Assembly: GCF_016482685.1 (NCBI RefSeq)
Contig: NZ_JACYHF010000002.1
Span: forward strand, 124,001 to 188,000
DNA length: 64,000 nt
Reading direction: 5' to 3'
DNA from: Streptomyces sp. DSM 110735
GTDB lineage: Bacteria > Actinomycetota > Actinomycetes > Streptomycetales > Streptomycetaceae
Shown: piece after piece, positions 33,867 through 42,135 of the stretch
Numbering within the stretch: position 1 is the first letter of the stretch
Layout of the letters: every line of letters begins with the position of its first letter
Made by a program: the position numbers and the translations under genes
Notes under the pieces: model-generated
The model's database searches: none
What the model was told of the DNA's origin: nothing
Seen by the model: the letters and a program-made list of their open reading frames with translations, nothing else

Positions 33867-34325
33867 TCAGCTCGCGTCCCCCCATACCGCTTGCAGATCC
33901 TCACAACGAACGACGATCGACGCGTCGGTGAGCGTGATCTCATGGAGGCAACCGCCGTCCTCGTCGGGGAGGATCTCGTCGAGGAGCACGGTGTCGACGC
34001 TCATCCAGTCGATGGAGTGCTCATAGTCGATGGCGAAGTGCTTCACGCCCGAGTAACTGATACGAAGGCCGGAGTCGTGCTTGAACTTGTTGGGCTCGAA
34101 GTCCAGAACAAGGCCGCCGCTCTTGTCGGCGGCAAGGTGGACCCCCGCCAGCTCCAGGTCCTTCACACAGCGGGTGGCGCCCGCGATGTCGTAGTGGCCG
34201 GGGTCGGTGGCAAATGACCGGGCGCCCGGGGGCAGGTCGTCGCGCAGACGCGGCAGTTCGGCCAGATAGGCCCTTGGATCCACGTGGAATCCCCCATCGT
34301 CCCAGACGGCCGTGACGTACTTCAT
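33867..34325 (-). CDS. Putative immunity protein for Rhs toxin
   Basis: A 152-residue acidic soluble protein, ATG at 34325 overlapping the toxin stop (ATGA, 34322-34325). The N-terminus is MKYVTAVWDDGGFHVDPRAY; later parts include LELAGVHLAADKSGGLVLDF and HFAIDYEHSIDWMSVDTVLL. No signal peptide or membrane span is visible, so it acts in the cytosol. I do not recognise the family. Its position directly after an Rhs toxin tip, coupled in translation, is the classic place for an immunity gene that protects the producer. Confidence 0.75.
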   Translation of the reverse strand: MKYVTAVWDDGGFHVDPRAYLAELPRLRDDLPPGARSFATDPGHYDIAGATRCVKDLELAGVHLAADKSGGLVLDFEPNKFKHDSGLRISYSGVKHFAIDYEHSIDWMSVDTVLLDEILPDEDGGCLHEITLTDASIVVRCEDLQAVWGDAS

Positions 34326-37300
34326 GCGCAACCTTCCGCAGCGAGAGGCGGTCGCCTCCACTTGTCTCCAGAGATGTCCTCGGTCCCCTTGGGAGCGATA
34401 CGGCCGACTTTTCGCAGCTCGTAGATCATCCGTCCCTTGATGGCATTCTCCACGGCGGGCGGGACCTCGACTTCCGAGGCTTTGATGCCGTGCTTATTGA
34501 ACCAGCCGTGGCTGTTGAACAGCCCGACCTCACGCATGGACTTGTCGTAGACGTGGATTTCCACGTCCATCCCCTTGTTGCCAACGGGGAAGACGTCGCG
34601 CCGGCCTGTGTACCCCTGCCCGAACTCCAGCGGGTTCTTCGGGCCCGTCGGCCCCTTCCCTGCGAGACCGAGGTGGTCACTCCAGCCCAGTGGGTTCAAA
34701 ACGTAGGTGTGGTGATCGGGTGCTGGGACGAGACCCAATGGATCCGCGCTGATGTACCGCGCCGTCTCTGGATCGTAGTACCGGTGCAGGTTGTAATGCA
34801 GGCCCGATTCGGGATCGGCGTACTGGCCCGGAAAACGCAGGGGACAGTCCATCGGCGACAGAGCCTCGTCCGGGGCCGGGAACCGAGCGCCCCACAGACT
34901 GGTACGGCGCTGCCATACCAGATCTCCAGATGCGGCAACCAGTTCTGTGGGCGTGCCCACTGCGTCGGTGACGATGGCGTACAACCGCCCGCGATCAGAA
35001 TCCGACTCCTCGGCCAACTGCGCCAGGAACGACGGATTGGCGGATGACACCGTCGGCCTGTGGCTCGTCTGAGCGATCGGGCGAGGACTGTCCGGCGCGT
35101 AGTCCCAGGTGGTGATCGAGCCGTCCGGCGTGACCCGCTCGGCCAAGGACAGGTCGTCCCAGACGAAATGCGTACGGTCGACCACGGAGCCGTCGTCCGC
35201 CACCCGGTGCTTGGAAACGCGTCGTCCGAGCGGATCGTACGCGTACTGCCAATGGCTGCCGTCTTCGACGACCACGTCCGTAAGACGTCCCTCGGCGTTC
35301 CACGCATACCTCCAGACACGGGTCTGACCGTTCAGGAGCTTGCGGGTCCTGCGGACCAGGCGGCCTTCAGCATCGTGCTCGTACGAGGTGCGGCCGGCTG
35401 TGCGGATGAGCGTGCCGTCGAACCGCCGCTCACCGGCTGCGTCATGATCCGGCGCCGTGGCGTGCACGAGATTGCCGGCCACATCGTAGGCGTAGGTCTC
35501 ACTCCAGCCGTGGGCGCGGACGCCGCTGACACGCCCCATGCCGTCCAGGTCGAAGCGGCGGGTGCCCGACGTCAGCTCGCGAATCTCGGTCACATAGCCG
35601 TCAGCCCGATGAGCGTACGTCCGGTGCTGCAGGACTCTGTCCCGGGTGGCTGTCAGGCTCTGAGCGGTCAGCAGCCCGCTCCCGCTCCAGCTCTGCGAAA
35701 GCTTCACCTCCGTACCGAGACTCCGCCCGGTCTCGCGACCGACAGCGTCGTACGCGAACTCAAGTATGCCCGCGAACGACCGCATGGTGAGAGGGCGCCC
35801 TGCAGGATCGAAGCTCCATTCCGAAGCCAGCCCGGAAGGTGTCACCCGCCGGGTACATTGACCGGCGGCGTCGTGGACATAGGTGGTCGTGCGACCGTTC
35901 ACCGTCTCCGAAAGAACCCTGCCGAGCGCGTCCCGCTCGTAGACAAGCTCGGCGTCCCCGTTGGCCGCACGGCTCAACCCGCCGTCGGGGCCATAGGCGA
36001 ACGTTGTCACATCGCCCGCATCCGAGCACTGCTCCACAACCCGCCCCAGGGGGTCTCTCGTGAAGCGCAGAGTCTCCCCGGCACCGTTGGTACGGGCGGA
36101 CAGCCGTCCGTCGGCGCGGTACGCGTAAATGAGGGTACGGCCGTTGAAGTCCGTCTCCCCGGTCAACCGGCCCGCTTCGTCGTAGGTGTATGACCAGGAC
36201 ACACCCTGGGGGTTCGTGACAGTCGTCAGACGCAGCTCGGTGTCGTAGACGAACTCGTACCGCGCTCCGTCCGGGTCGGTGCGCGTGGCCGGCACATTGA
36301 AGTGACTCAGTGTGTGGTGCGTTGTGTTCCCGGCAGGGTCCGTGTAGGTGAGGAGGTTGCCCTGGGCGTCCCAGATCCAGGACTCCTTTGTGCCATCGGA
36401 CAGTTGGCGCCATGACGGCCTGCCCTCCGTGGTCCAGCCCAGGCAGGCGGTGTGGCCGAGGGGGTCGGTCACCTCGACGACGCGGCCGAAGGCGTCGCGA
36501 CGGATCATCGTAGTGTGGCCCAGTTCGTCCGTCAGGGCGGTCGGCAGGCCCGCAGTGTCGTACGCCACCATGCGGGTGTGGCCGAGGGCGTTCGTGATCG
36601 CAGTAGGGCGGCCCGCTTCGTCAAGTGTGTACCGGGTTTCGGCGCTGGTCGGGTCCACGGTGCTGAGCAGGTTGCCCCGCTCGTCGTACGTGTACCGCCA
36701 GACCCTTCGGCCCGGCTCGACCACTTCGGTCGGCAGACCGAGCGCGTTGTACTCAGCCCGGGCCACCGCCCCGTCGGGCAGCGTGAGCTCATTGGGGTTG
36801 CCGGCATCGTCATAGGCGTACCGGACGGTGTGGCCCATGGCGTCGGTGATCGTCAGCGGCTTCGCGCCGTATTCATCCCACTCCGTGCGCGTGATATTGC
36901 CCAGCGGGTCCGTCTCCTCCACCACCAGACCCTCGTCGTTGTACCGGTGAACCGAGGTCTGGCCCTGGGAGTCGGTGTATGTCGTTGTGCGGGTGGTGAC
37001 GTCGTAGGTCAGCGACCCGGAGAGGATGCCGTCGACGCCTTCGGTGCGGACAACCCGGCCGCGGTCGTCGTAGACGTAGGAGAACCAGGTGCCGTTGCGG
37101 TCGGTCCAGCGGGTGACGCGGCCCTTCGCGTCGTAGGTGAAGCGCAGGGGGTTGCCGCTGGAGTTGATGACCTCGGTGAGGTTGCCGACGGTGTCGTAGC
37201 CGTAGCGCATGACGACGGTGCCCTCGCCTGGCCTGATGTCCGGGCGGTAGCGGGAGGGCGCCTCGTCCAGCAGGCGCAGGGCGGTGATGCGAGGGCCCTG

Positions 37301-38641
37301 GGTGTCGACCGCGACGTAGTAGCCGCCGGAGTGGCGGATCCCGAAGGGGGTGCCCTTGTCGTCGCGTTCGATGTCGATGCGGTTGCCGTTGCGGTCGGTC
37401 CAGGAGTCGAGGGCCAGATGGAAGACGCCGAAGGTGGGTGACGGGACGGGGGCGGCGAACGTGCGGACCACGCCCGTGGCCGGATCGGTGACCGTCATCG
37501 CACCGTCCGGCCTGCCGTCCCACTCCAGTGGCCAGCGGGCACCCTTGGCCGGCATCGCAGGCACGCCGGGTTCCGGCACCGGGTAGACCAACCGCATGCC
37601 GTCCGCGGCCGCGAAGACGACGCCGTCGCCGTCGATCTGGAGGCACTCGTCCAGGGTGGACGTCCAGGTCGGGCCGAAGCAGACACCGCCCTGGTACGAG
37701 GAGAGGTGGGCGCGCGTGAACTGGAGCGGCAGACTTCCCGGCAACATCAGGTCCGTCTGTGTCATCAGCATCGCGCCGGTCGCCACGTCGATCGGCTCGC
37801 CCACGCACGGGGTGCGCTCGGCGTTGCGGGCCGCCGGGCCGATCTCGACCAGGTCGGGGCGGAGCGACGGCGGGCGCAGCAGCAGTGGGGTGGTGTCGGT
37901 GAGGCCGCCTTCCATGCTGGCCTTCAGCAGCCCGCCACCGGCTCCGAGTGCGCCACCGAGGATCATGCCGTCCTTGGCGGCCTGGTTGACCTCGTCAAGG
38001 CTGAGGCCGTGCTGCAGACCGGTCGCCATCTTCAGCGGCTGAGCCACGGCGAGGTCGACGGTGACCGACTCGACCCCGCCGAAGGCGGCGGCTATGAGGG
38101 CGCCCCCGGTGATCTCGGCCACGGTGGCGGAGACCGCGACGCCCATCGTGGCGCCGAACTCGATCACCGCGTCCGCTGCCGCGACAGCCGCTCCGGAGGC
38201 AAGGCCCGCGGTGAAGAAGGCCAGCGTCACTCCGCCCGCGATGACGGCCGCGTCGATGCCGATCTGCGTCCAGAGCTTGTTGATCGCGTCGTCGATGGCA
38301 TCGGCGAACTTGTCCAGCGCCTTGGCCATCTCCCGCGAGGACTTCGCCAGATCGCTGAGCCAGCCACCGTCCTTGCCCTGCGCGTAGCGCCCCCAGAACT
38401 TACTGAACGCCTCGATCGATTCACCGGTGTTGTGGTGGATGATCGAGGACGCGCTGCGGTGCACGGGCGCTCGGACGTCGTCCACGGCTTCAGCGAAGGT
38501 CCGCCAGGCCTTCGCCGCGTCCCGCAGTTTGCCGGGGTCGGCCTCCGGCCACCACAGGCCAAGGTCAAGAAGTATGTGGCGGGCCTTGTCCTCAACCTCG
38601 ACGACGTGTTCCGCAAGCGAGCACCCGACCCGGACTGGCAC
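34322..38641 (-). CDS. Rhs/YD-repeat polymorphic toxin, start uncertain
   Basis: An open frame of about 1440 residues. After LWWPEADPGKLRDAAKAW there is a helical WXG-like region (to about 38300) and a hydrophobic segment (DAAVIAGGVTLAFFTAGLAS). A CVGEPIDVATGAMLM segment then opens the Rhs part, with some 25-30 YD repeats (37400-34850). The core ends ARYISADPLGLVPAPDHHTY. The last 110 or so residues form the toxin tip (FPVGNKGMDVEIHVYDKS, LFNSHGWFNKHGIKASEVEV), which I do not recognise. The frame is open to 38887, but beyond 38555 it runs through a foreign fragment coded on the other strand. The natural start seems lost; a GTG at 38641 is a stopgap. Expression is doubtful. Confidence 0.75.
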   Translation of the reverse strand: MPVRVGCSLAEHVVEVEDKARHILLDLGLWWPEADPGKLRDAAKAWRTFAEAVDDVRAPVHRSASSIIHHNTGESIEAFSKFWGRYAQGKDGGWLSDLAKSSREMAKALDKFADAIDDAINKLWTQIGIDAAVIAGGVTLAFFTAGLASGAAVAAADAVIEFGATMGVAVSATVAEITGGALIAAAFGGVESVTVDLAVAQPLKMATGLQHGLSLDEVNQAAKDGMILGGALGAGGGLLKASMEGGLTDTTPLLLRPPSLRPDLVEIGPAARNAERTPCVGEPIDVATGAMLMTQTDLMLPGSLPLQFTRAHLSSYQGGVCFGPTWTSTLDECLQIDGDGVVFAAADGMRLVYPVPEPGVPAMPAKGARWPLEWDGRPDGAMTVTDPATGVVRTFAAPVPSPTFGVFHLALDSWTDRNGNRIDIERDDKGTPFGIRHSGGYYVAVDTQGPRITALRLLDEAPSRYRPDIRPGEGTVVMRYGYDTVGNLTEVINSSGNPLRFTYDAKGRVTRWTDRNGTWFSYVYDDRGRVVRTEGVDGILSGSLTYDVTTRTTTYTDSQGQTSVHRYNDEGLVVEETDPLGNITRTEWDEYGAKPLTITDAMGHTVRYAYDDAGNPNELTLPDGAVARAEYNALGLPTEVVEPGRRVWRYTYDERGNLLSTVDPTSAETRYTLDEAGRPTAITNALGHTRMVAYDTAGLPTALTDELGHTTMIRRDAFGRVVEVTDPLGHTACLGWTTEGRPSWRQLSDGTKESWIWDAQGNLLTYTDPAGNTTHHTLSHFNVPATRTDPDGARYEFVYDTELRLTTVTNPQGVSWSYTYDEAGRLTGETDFNGRTLIYAYRADGRLSARTNGAGETLRFTRDPLGRVVEQCSDAGDVTTFAYGPDGGLSRAANGDAELVYERDALGRVLSETVNGRTTTYVHDAAGQCTRRVTPSGLASEWSFDPAGRPLTMRSFAGILEFAYDAVGRETGRSLGTEVKLSQSWSGSGLLTAQSLTATRDRVLQHRTYAHRADGYVTEIRELTSGTRRFDLDGMGRVSGVRAHGWSETYAYDVAGNLVHATAPDHDAAGERRFDGTLIRTAGRTSYEHDAEGRLVRRTRKLLNGQTRVWRYAWNAEGRLTDVVVEDGSHWQYAYDPLGRRVSKHRVADDGSVVDRTHFVWDDLSLAERVTPDGSITTWDYAPDSPRPIAQTSHRPTVSSANPSFLAQLAEESDSDRGRLYAIVTDAVGTPTELVAASGDLVWQRRTSLWGARFPAPDEALSPMDCPLRFPGQYADPESGLHYNLHRYYDPETARYISADPLGLVPAPDHHTYVLNPLGWSDHLGLAGKGPTGPKNPLEFGQGYTGRRDVFPVGNKGMDVEIHVYDKSMREVGLFNSHGWFNKHGIKASEVEVPPAVENAIKGRMIYELRKVGRIAPKGTEDISGDKWRRPPLAAEGCA

Positions 38642-38866
38642 GAAGTCCTGCTCCTGATCGTGGCACAGACCGGCGAACACGTCGCCGGACAGGCCGTAGA
38701 CACCATCCTCGACCTCGAGAACAGCAAGGCGACGACCGCAGCGGCGCCACCAGCCATCCTCGCCCTGCGCGCACTGTCCGAGGTCCGCAGAATCGGCCGA
38801 CTCAACGAGCAGAGCATCCGAACAGCCAAAGCCCTCACACGCCAACTGGAACAGAAGCCGCTCTGA
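38552..38866 (+). pseudogene. 3' fragment of an unrecognised gene
   Basis: On the plus strand the frame ending at the TGA 38864-38866 has strong coding character from about 38561, with mostly G or C in third positions and a sensible protein (VKKYVAGLVLNLDDVFRK, DWHEVLLLIVAQTGEHVAGQ, EVRRIGRLNEQSIRTAKAL). No start or ribosome site precedes it; instead it abuts the truncated 5' end of the Rhs gene read on the opposite strand. I take it as the C-terminal piece of a lost gene. The family is not recognised. Confidence 0.55.
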
Positions 38867-38898
38867 AGGCCGTCGCCCGGGCCGCACCCGCGCAGAAC

Positions 38899-40272
38899 GT
38901 GCGTATGACGGTTCTCAGGCACCTCGCAGCGCACTGGGCGGAGTTCGGCTCCGTGCGGGCTTTCGTCAATAGCCGAGCCGCCGAGGACCCCGATCCGCAC
39001 GTCCGCTCAGATGTTCTGCGCCAGGTTGTCATGACATGGCCGGATGACCCCGGACTGCCGGACTTGCTGCGCCACCAAGCACTCCAGGACACCGAGCCGT
39101 GGGTCCGTCAGGCAGCTTTCTCTCTCCTGCCCGTCTGTGTCGACGCTCAGGAGGTCCAGAACTTCGCCGTATCCGCCCTGATCGATGAATCTCGGGACGA
39201 GGGCGTGCGTCAAAGCGCGGCAGAGAGCCTCGCGACCAAGCCCTCCGGGGTCGGCAACGAGGAGTTGTGCGAGCTCCTTACTCGCCTTGCCGCCAGCGAA
39301 TCCTCCAGCAAGGTCCGAGGCGCGGTGCAGGAGGCTCTCGCGGTCCGCTTCGGAGACAGACCCACCGTGCGGAAGTACCTCCTCGACCTCGTCACAACGG
39401 ACCCGGACGTAACGGTCCGCGGCATGGTCCTGAACAGCTTGGCAAAGCAGTGTGGCGCAGCCCCCGAGGTGCGCACGGTAGTTCTGGCTCACGCCAGCGA
39501 CAGCGAAAGCCCCCTGCGCCTTGAAGCCATCCGTGCCTTCATCAGCACCCGCTGGAAAGATGGCCCAGAAGAGCGTGCACTGATCCTCCGCTGGGCAACA
39601 GAAGGCTCCCGTACAGACGTGCGAGCCGCCGTACTGAGAGCACTGAGCAACCGCCGACCCAACGACAGCGACATCCAAACGTTCTTGGTCGGCAGGCTGT
39701 CCTCTGAGCCCAAGGCTGCTCTCCGCCAAGAGCTGCTGAGCCGCCTCGTGATGCTCAACCCCGACGACCGCTCGACGCTCGACGCAGTCCAGCGCAGCGC
39801 GGTCGACGATCCGGACGAGAAGTGCCGAACAACTGCTCTGGTCAGCCTATGCGTGGCCTGGATCGGCCGCGATAGTGAACGGCGCGATCAAACGCGGTCC
39901 TTCGTAGCGGCACGCGCCGCAGACGACCCGCACCCCAAAGTGCGGGAATCCGCGCAGGACTTCCTGGACCAGTTCTGGCCCTCCCCGTCGGCCGTCCTCA
40001 CACCTGAAGATGCCCTACGCCGCCGCGCCTTGGAGGACGCAACGGACAGTTGCTTCGAGCACCTGCAGGAGCAGCTTCACCAGTCGCCGCACGAGGTAGT
40101 ACGGGTCACAGCGGCTCAGCTAATGGCCACATGCTGGGCACCGGAGCCCCGCACCGTGCCCGCCCTCACCGAGCAAGCCGAAGCAGAGGAAAACCCCGGC
40201 ATCCGCGCAGAAATCGAAGCAGCGGTAACCACCGCAACGGTCTACGCACCCGTCCACGACCTGCTGTTCTGA
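38899..40272 (+). CDS. HEAT-repeat protein, probably 5'-truncated
   Basis: A 457-residue all-helical protein built from about 12 HEAT-like repeats, each with a D-P-D/E-x-x-V-R core (DPDPHVRSDVLRQVV, DTEPWVRQAAF, DPDVTVRGMVLNSL, DPHPKVRESAQDFL). It begins at an ATG at 38899, but the HEAT pattern continues upstream in frame (LKAVARAAPAQNVR) without a good start. It is probably the C-terminal part of a larger protein, such as a NACHT-HEAT defence protein, whose ATPase half is gone. Codon use is less GC-biased than in neighbouring core genes, as expected of acquired DNA. Confidence 0.7.
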   Translation: MRMTVLRHLAAHWAEFGSVRAFVNSRAAEDPDPHVRSDVLRQVVMTWPDDPGLPDLLRHQALQDTEPWVRQAAFSLLPVCVDAQEVQNFAVSALIDESRDEGVRQSAAESLATKPSGVGNEELCELLTRLAASESSSKVRGAVQEALAVRFGDRPTVRKYLLDLVTTDPDVTVRGMVLNSLAKQCGAAPEVRTVVLAHASDSESPLRLEAIRAFISTRWKDGPEERALILRWATEGSRTDVRAAVLRALSNRRPNDSDIQTFLVGRLSSEPKAALRQELLSRLVMLNPDDRSTLDAVQRSAVDDPDEKCRTTALVSLCVAWIGRDSERRDQTRSFVAARAADDPHPKVRESAQDFLDQFWPSPSAVLTPEDALRRRALEDATDSCFEHLQEQLHQSPHEVVRVTAAQLMATCWAPEPRTVPALTEQAEAEENPGIRAEIEAAVTTATVYAPVHDLLF

Positions 40273-40409
40273 AAGGGGTCACTGGGCCGGCGGCCCGCAG
40301 CGGAGGGAAGGTTCACGGCCTTGGGCAGCCAGCCGCTGCCAAAAAGCACGGTGAGGTCGGCCACCGCGCGTGCGGCCACCTCGTGACCTGCGAGAGAGAG
40401 TCGCCCGCC

Positions 40410-40832
40410 TCACCCCAGGAAACTCAACCGCACCTGGCGGTCGGGATTGTCCTTGTTGGTGTCCACCAGGCACACCGACTGCCACGTCCCGAGCGCCAGG
40501 AGGCCGTCGATCACCGGGAGGGTCGCGTGGGGCGGGACGATCGCGGGGAGGACGTGGTCGCGGCCGTGGCCGGGGCTGCCGTGGCGGTGCTGCCAGCGGT
40601 CGTCGGCGGGGAGCAGGGTGTGCAGGGTGGCGAGGAGGTCGTCGTCGCTCCCGGCTCCGGTTTCGAGGACGGCGATTCCGCAGGTCGCGTGCGGGACGAA
40701 GACGTTGAGGAGTCCGTCGCGGCCGTGCGCCGCCTCACGCAGGAAGTCCTCGCACTCGCCGGTGAGGTCGACGACCCGCTCGTGGGAACCGGTGGCGATG
40801 TTGAGCACGCGCGTGGTGAAGGCATCTGACAT
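40410..40832 (-). CDS. yjbQ: YjbQ family protein (secondary thiamine-phosphate synthase type)
   Basis: A 140-residue cytosolic protein, ATG at 40832. The conserved segments are VPHATCGIAVLE, HRHGSPGHGRDHVLPAIV and QVRLSFLG at the very end. The His and Asp/Glu residues are expected to bind metal. Bacterial members show weak thiamine phosphate synthase activity, but the true role is not settled. It is intact, and its 3' end faces the accessory island. A diverged copy of its last 21 codons lies at 33629-33694, so the island probably joined at this 3' end. It is divergent from the ssu leader peptide. Confidence 0.92.
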   Translation of the reverse strand: MSDAFTTRVLNIATGSHERVVDLTGECEDFLREAAHGRDGLLNVFVPHATCGIAVLETGAGSDDDLLATLHTLLPADDRWQHRHGSPGHGRDHVLPAIVPPHATLPVIDGLLALGTWQSVCLVDTNKDNPDRQVRLSFLG

Positions 40833-40943
40833 GCCCCCATCCTCACCCGGACACGGGACTTCACGCGCCTCGACGCGACGTATTCCGCCGAGGGCGCCAC
40901 GTGCCCGCTCTCCGATACGTACGGTCCATCAGGCGAGACACCG

Positions 40944-40973
40944 TTGACCCGCGACCGGCCATCTGGCTACTTT
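40944..40973 (+). promoter_or_regulatory. Promoter of ssu leader peptide
   Basis: TTGACC (40944-40949) and TACTTT (40968-40973) are separated by 18 bases, a good housekeeping-sigma promoter. Transcription would begin near 40980-40981, at the ATG of the leader peptide, so the transcript is probably leaderless. Confidence 0.65.
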
Positions 40974-40980
40974 CACCGGC

Positions 40981-41064
40981 ATGTTGCGTTCAGCCCTGCT
41001 CACCACGCGCGGTCACATCGACCTGCTGCGGGTGGCCTCCGCCGCGTGTCGTCGCGGCCGCTGA
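40981..41064 (+). CDS. Putative cysteine-type leader peptide of ssu operon
   Basis: A 27-residue peptide (MLRSALLTTRGHIDLLRV, then ASAACRRGR) from the ATG at 40981. It matches the actinobacterial leader peptides with H-I/V-D-L-x-R-x-x-S-A-x-C near the end, found before sulfur genes. The single Cys codon (residue 23) lies close to the stop. If cysteine is short, ribosomes should stall there and alter expression of the genes downstream. It lies 195 bases before ssuC, room enough for alternative RNA structures. Too short for routine gene calling, but the motif and position are persuasive. Confidence 0.8.
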   Translation: MLRSALLTTRGHIDLLRVASAACRRGR

Positions 41065-41179
41065 CGCCCTTCCCGCTCGTTCCCCCACCGCCCTCGCCCA
41101 GGGCGGCATCCCCGTGGCACCCGTACGCCGTCCGCGCGTATCCCTCGTGACCACGTCCCCGGCGTCGCCGTACGGTCCG

Positions 41180-41207
41180 CTGATCCCTGATCCCTGATCC
41201 CTGATCC
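41180..41207. repeat. Four tandem CTGATCC repeats in ssu leader region
   Basis: The 7-base unit ctgatcc is repeated four times without gaps. It is framed by GGTCC (41174-41178) and GGACC (41207-41211), which could pair and present the repeats as a loop. It lies 53 bases before ssuC. Confidence 0.85.
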
Positions 41208-41259
41208 GGACCGGCTCAGCACCGCGTCCCGCGCCCCACCTCACCCCCGTGGAGCAGCC

Positions 41260-42135
41260 ATGAGCATCAGCCATGCCCCACCCAGCACCCACGATCCGGA
41301 CACATCCGGCATATCCTCTCCCCCCGCGCCCGCCGCCCTCCAACGCCTCGTCCCCGACTCCTCCCGCCGCGCCCGCGTCCCGCGCTGGCTGCGCCGCATC
41401 ACCGGACCCCTTCTGCTGCTCCTCCTGTGGCAACTCCTCAGCGCCACCGGGGTACTGACCCCCGACGTACTCGCCTCGCCGGGACGCATCGCACGGGTCG
41501 GCGCCGACCTCCTCGGGGACGGTTCGCTGCCCTCCGCCGTGGCCACCTCGCTGGGCCGGGTCGCGGCGGGGCTGGCGGTCGGCACCGTGACCGGCATCGG
41601 ACTCGCCCTGGTCTCGGGGCTGTTCCGGATCGGCGAGGACCTGGTGGACGCGCCGGTGCAGATGCTGCGGACGGTGCCGTTCGTCGGTCTCATCCCGCTG
41701 TTCATCATCTGGTTCGGCATCGGCGAGACCCCGAAGATCGCCATCATCACGCTCGGGGTGACCTTCCCGCTCTACCTCAACGTCTACGCCGGGATACGCG
41801 GCGTCGACTCCCAGCTCATCGAGGCGGGCGAGTCGCTGGGGCTGTCCCGCTGGGGACTGGTACGGCACGTGGTCCTGCCGGGCGCGCTGCCCGGCGCCCT
41901 CACCGGGCTGCGCTACGCGCTCGGCGTCGCCTGGCTCGCCCTGGTCTTCGCCGAACAGGTCAACGCCGACTCCGGCATCGGCTTCCTCATGGTCCAGGCG
42001 CGGGACTTCCTGCGGACCGACGTGATCGTGGTCTGCCTCATCGTCTACGCGTTCCTCGGTCTGCTCACCGACTTCATCGTCCGCTCCCTCGAAAGGCTGC
42101 TGCTGCAATGGCGACCGACGTTCACGGGCCGGTGA
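41260..42135 (+). CDS. ssuC: Aliphatic sulfonate ABC transporter permease
   Basis: A 291-residue membrane protein, ATG at 41260 after GTGGAG. Six hydrophobic spans follow a 45-residue cytosolic start. The binding-protein-dependent permease motif (EAA loop) reads EAGESLGLSRWGLVRHVVLP. Within the sulfonate/nitrate/taurine permease family, the operon context with an SsuD monooxygenase indicates alkanesulfonate. Its end overlaps ssuB by 28 bases, so the two are coupled. Control is probably by the cysteine leader peptide upstream. Confidence 0.92.
   Translation: MSISHAPPSTHDPDTSGISSPPAPAALQRLVPDSSRRARVPRWLRRITGPLLLLLLWQLLSATGVLTPDVLASPGRIARVGADLLGDGSLPSAVATSLGRVAAGLAVGTVTGIGLALVSGLFRIGEDLVDAPVQMLRTVPFVGLIPLFIIWFGIGETPKIAIITLGVTFPLYLNVYAGIRGVDSQLIEAGESLGLSRWGLVRHVVLPGALPGALTGLRYALGVAWLALVFAEQVNADSGIGFLMVQARDFLRTDVIVVCLIVYAFLGLLTDFIVRSLERLLLQWRPTFTGR

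Noticed and set aside
33542..40409. A complete integrative element in the yjbQ island
   Set aside because: No integrase, excisionase, replication or transfer gene, and no transposase. Only the duplicated yjbQ end supports past integration, so I report that as a finding, not as a mobile element feature.
40273..40409. A further gene between the HEAT protein and yjbQ
   Set aside because: Only a short GGGCC-GGCCC inverted repeat is visible; there is no coding frame with a start signal.
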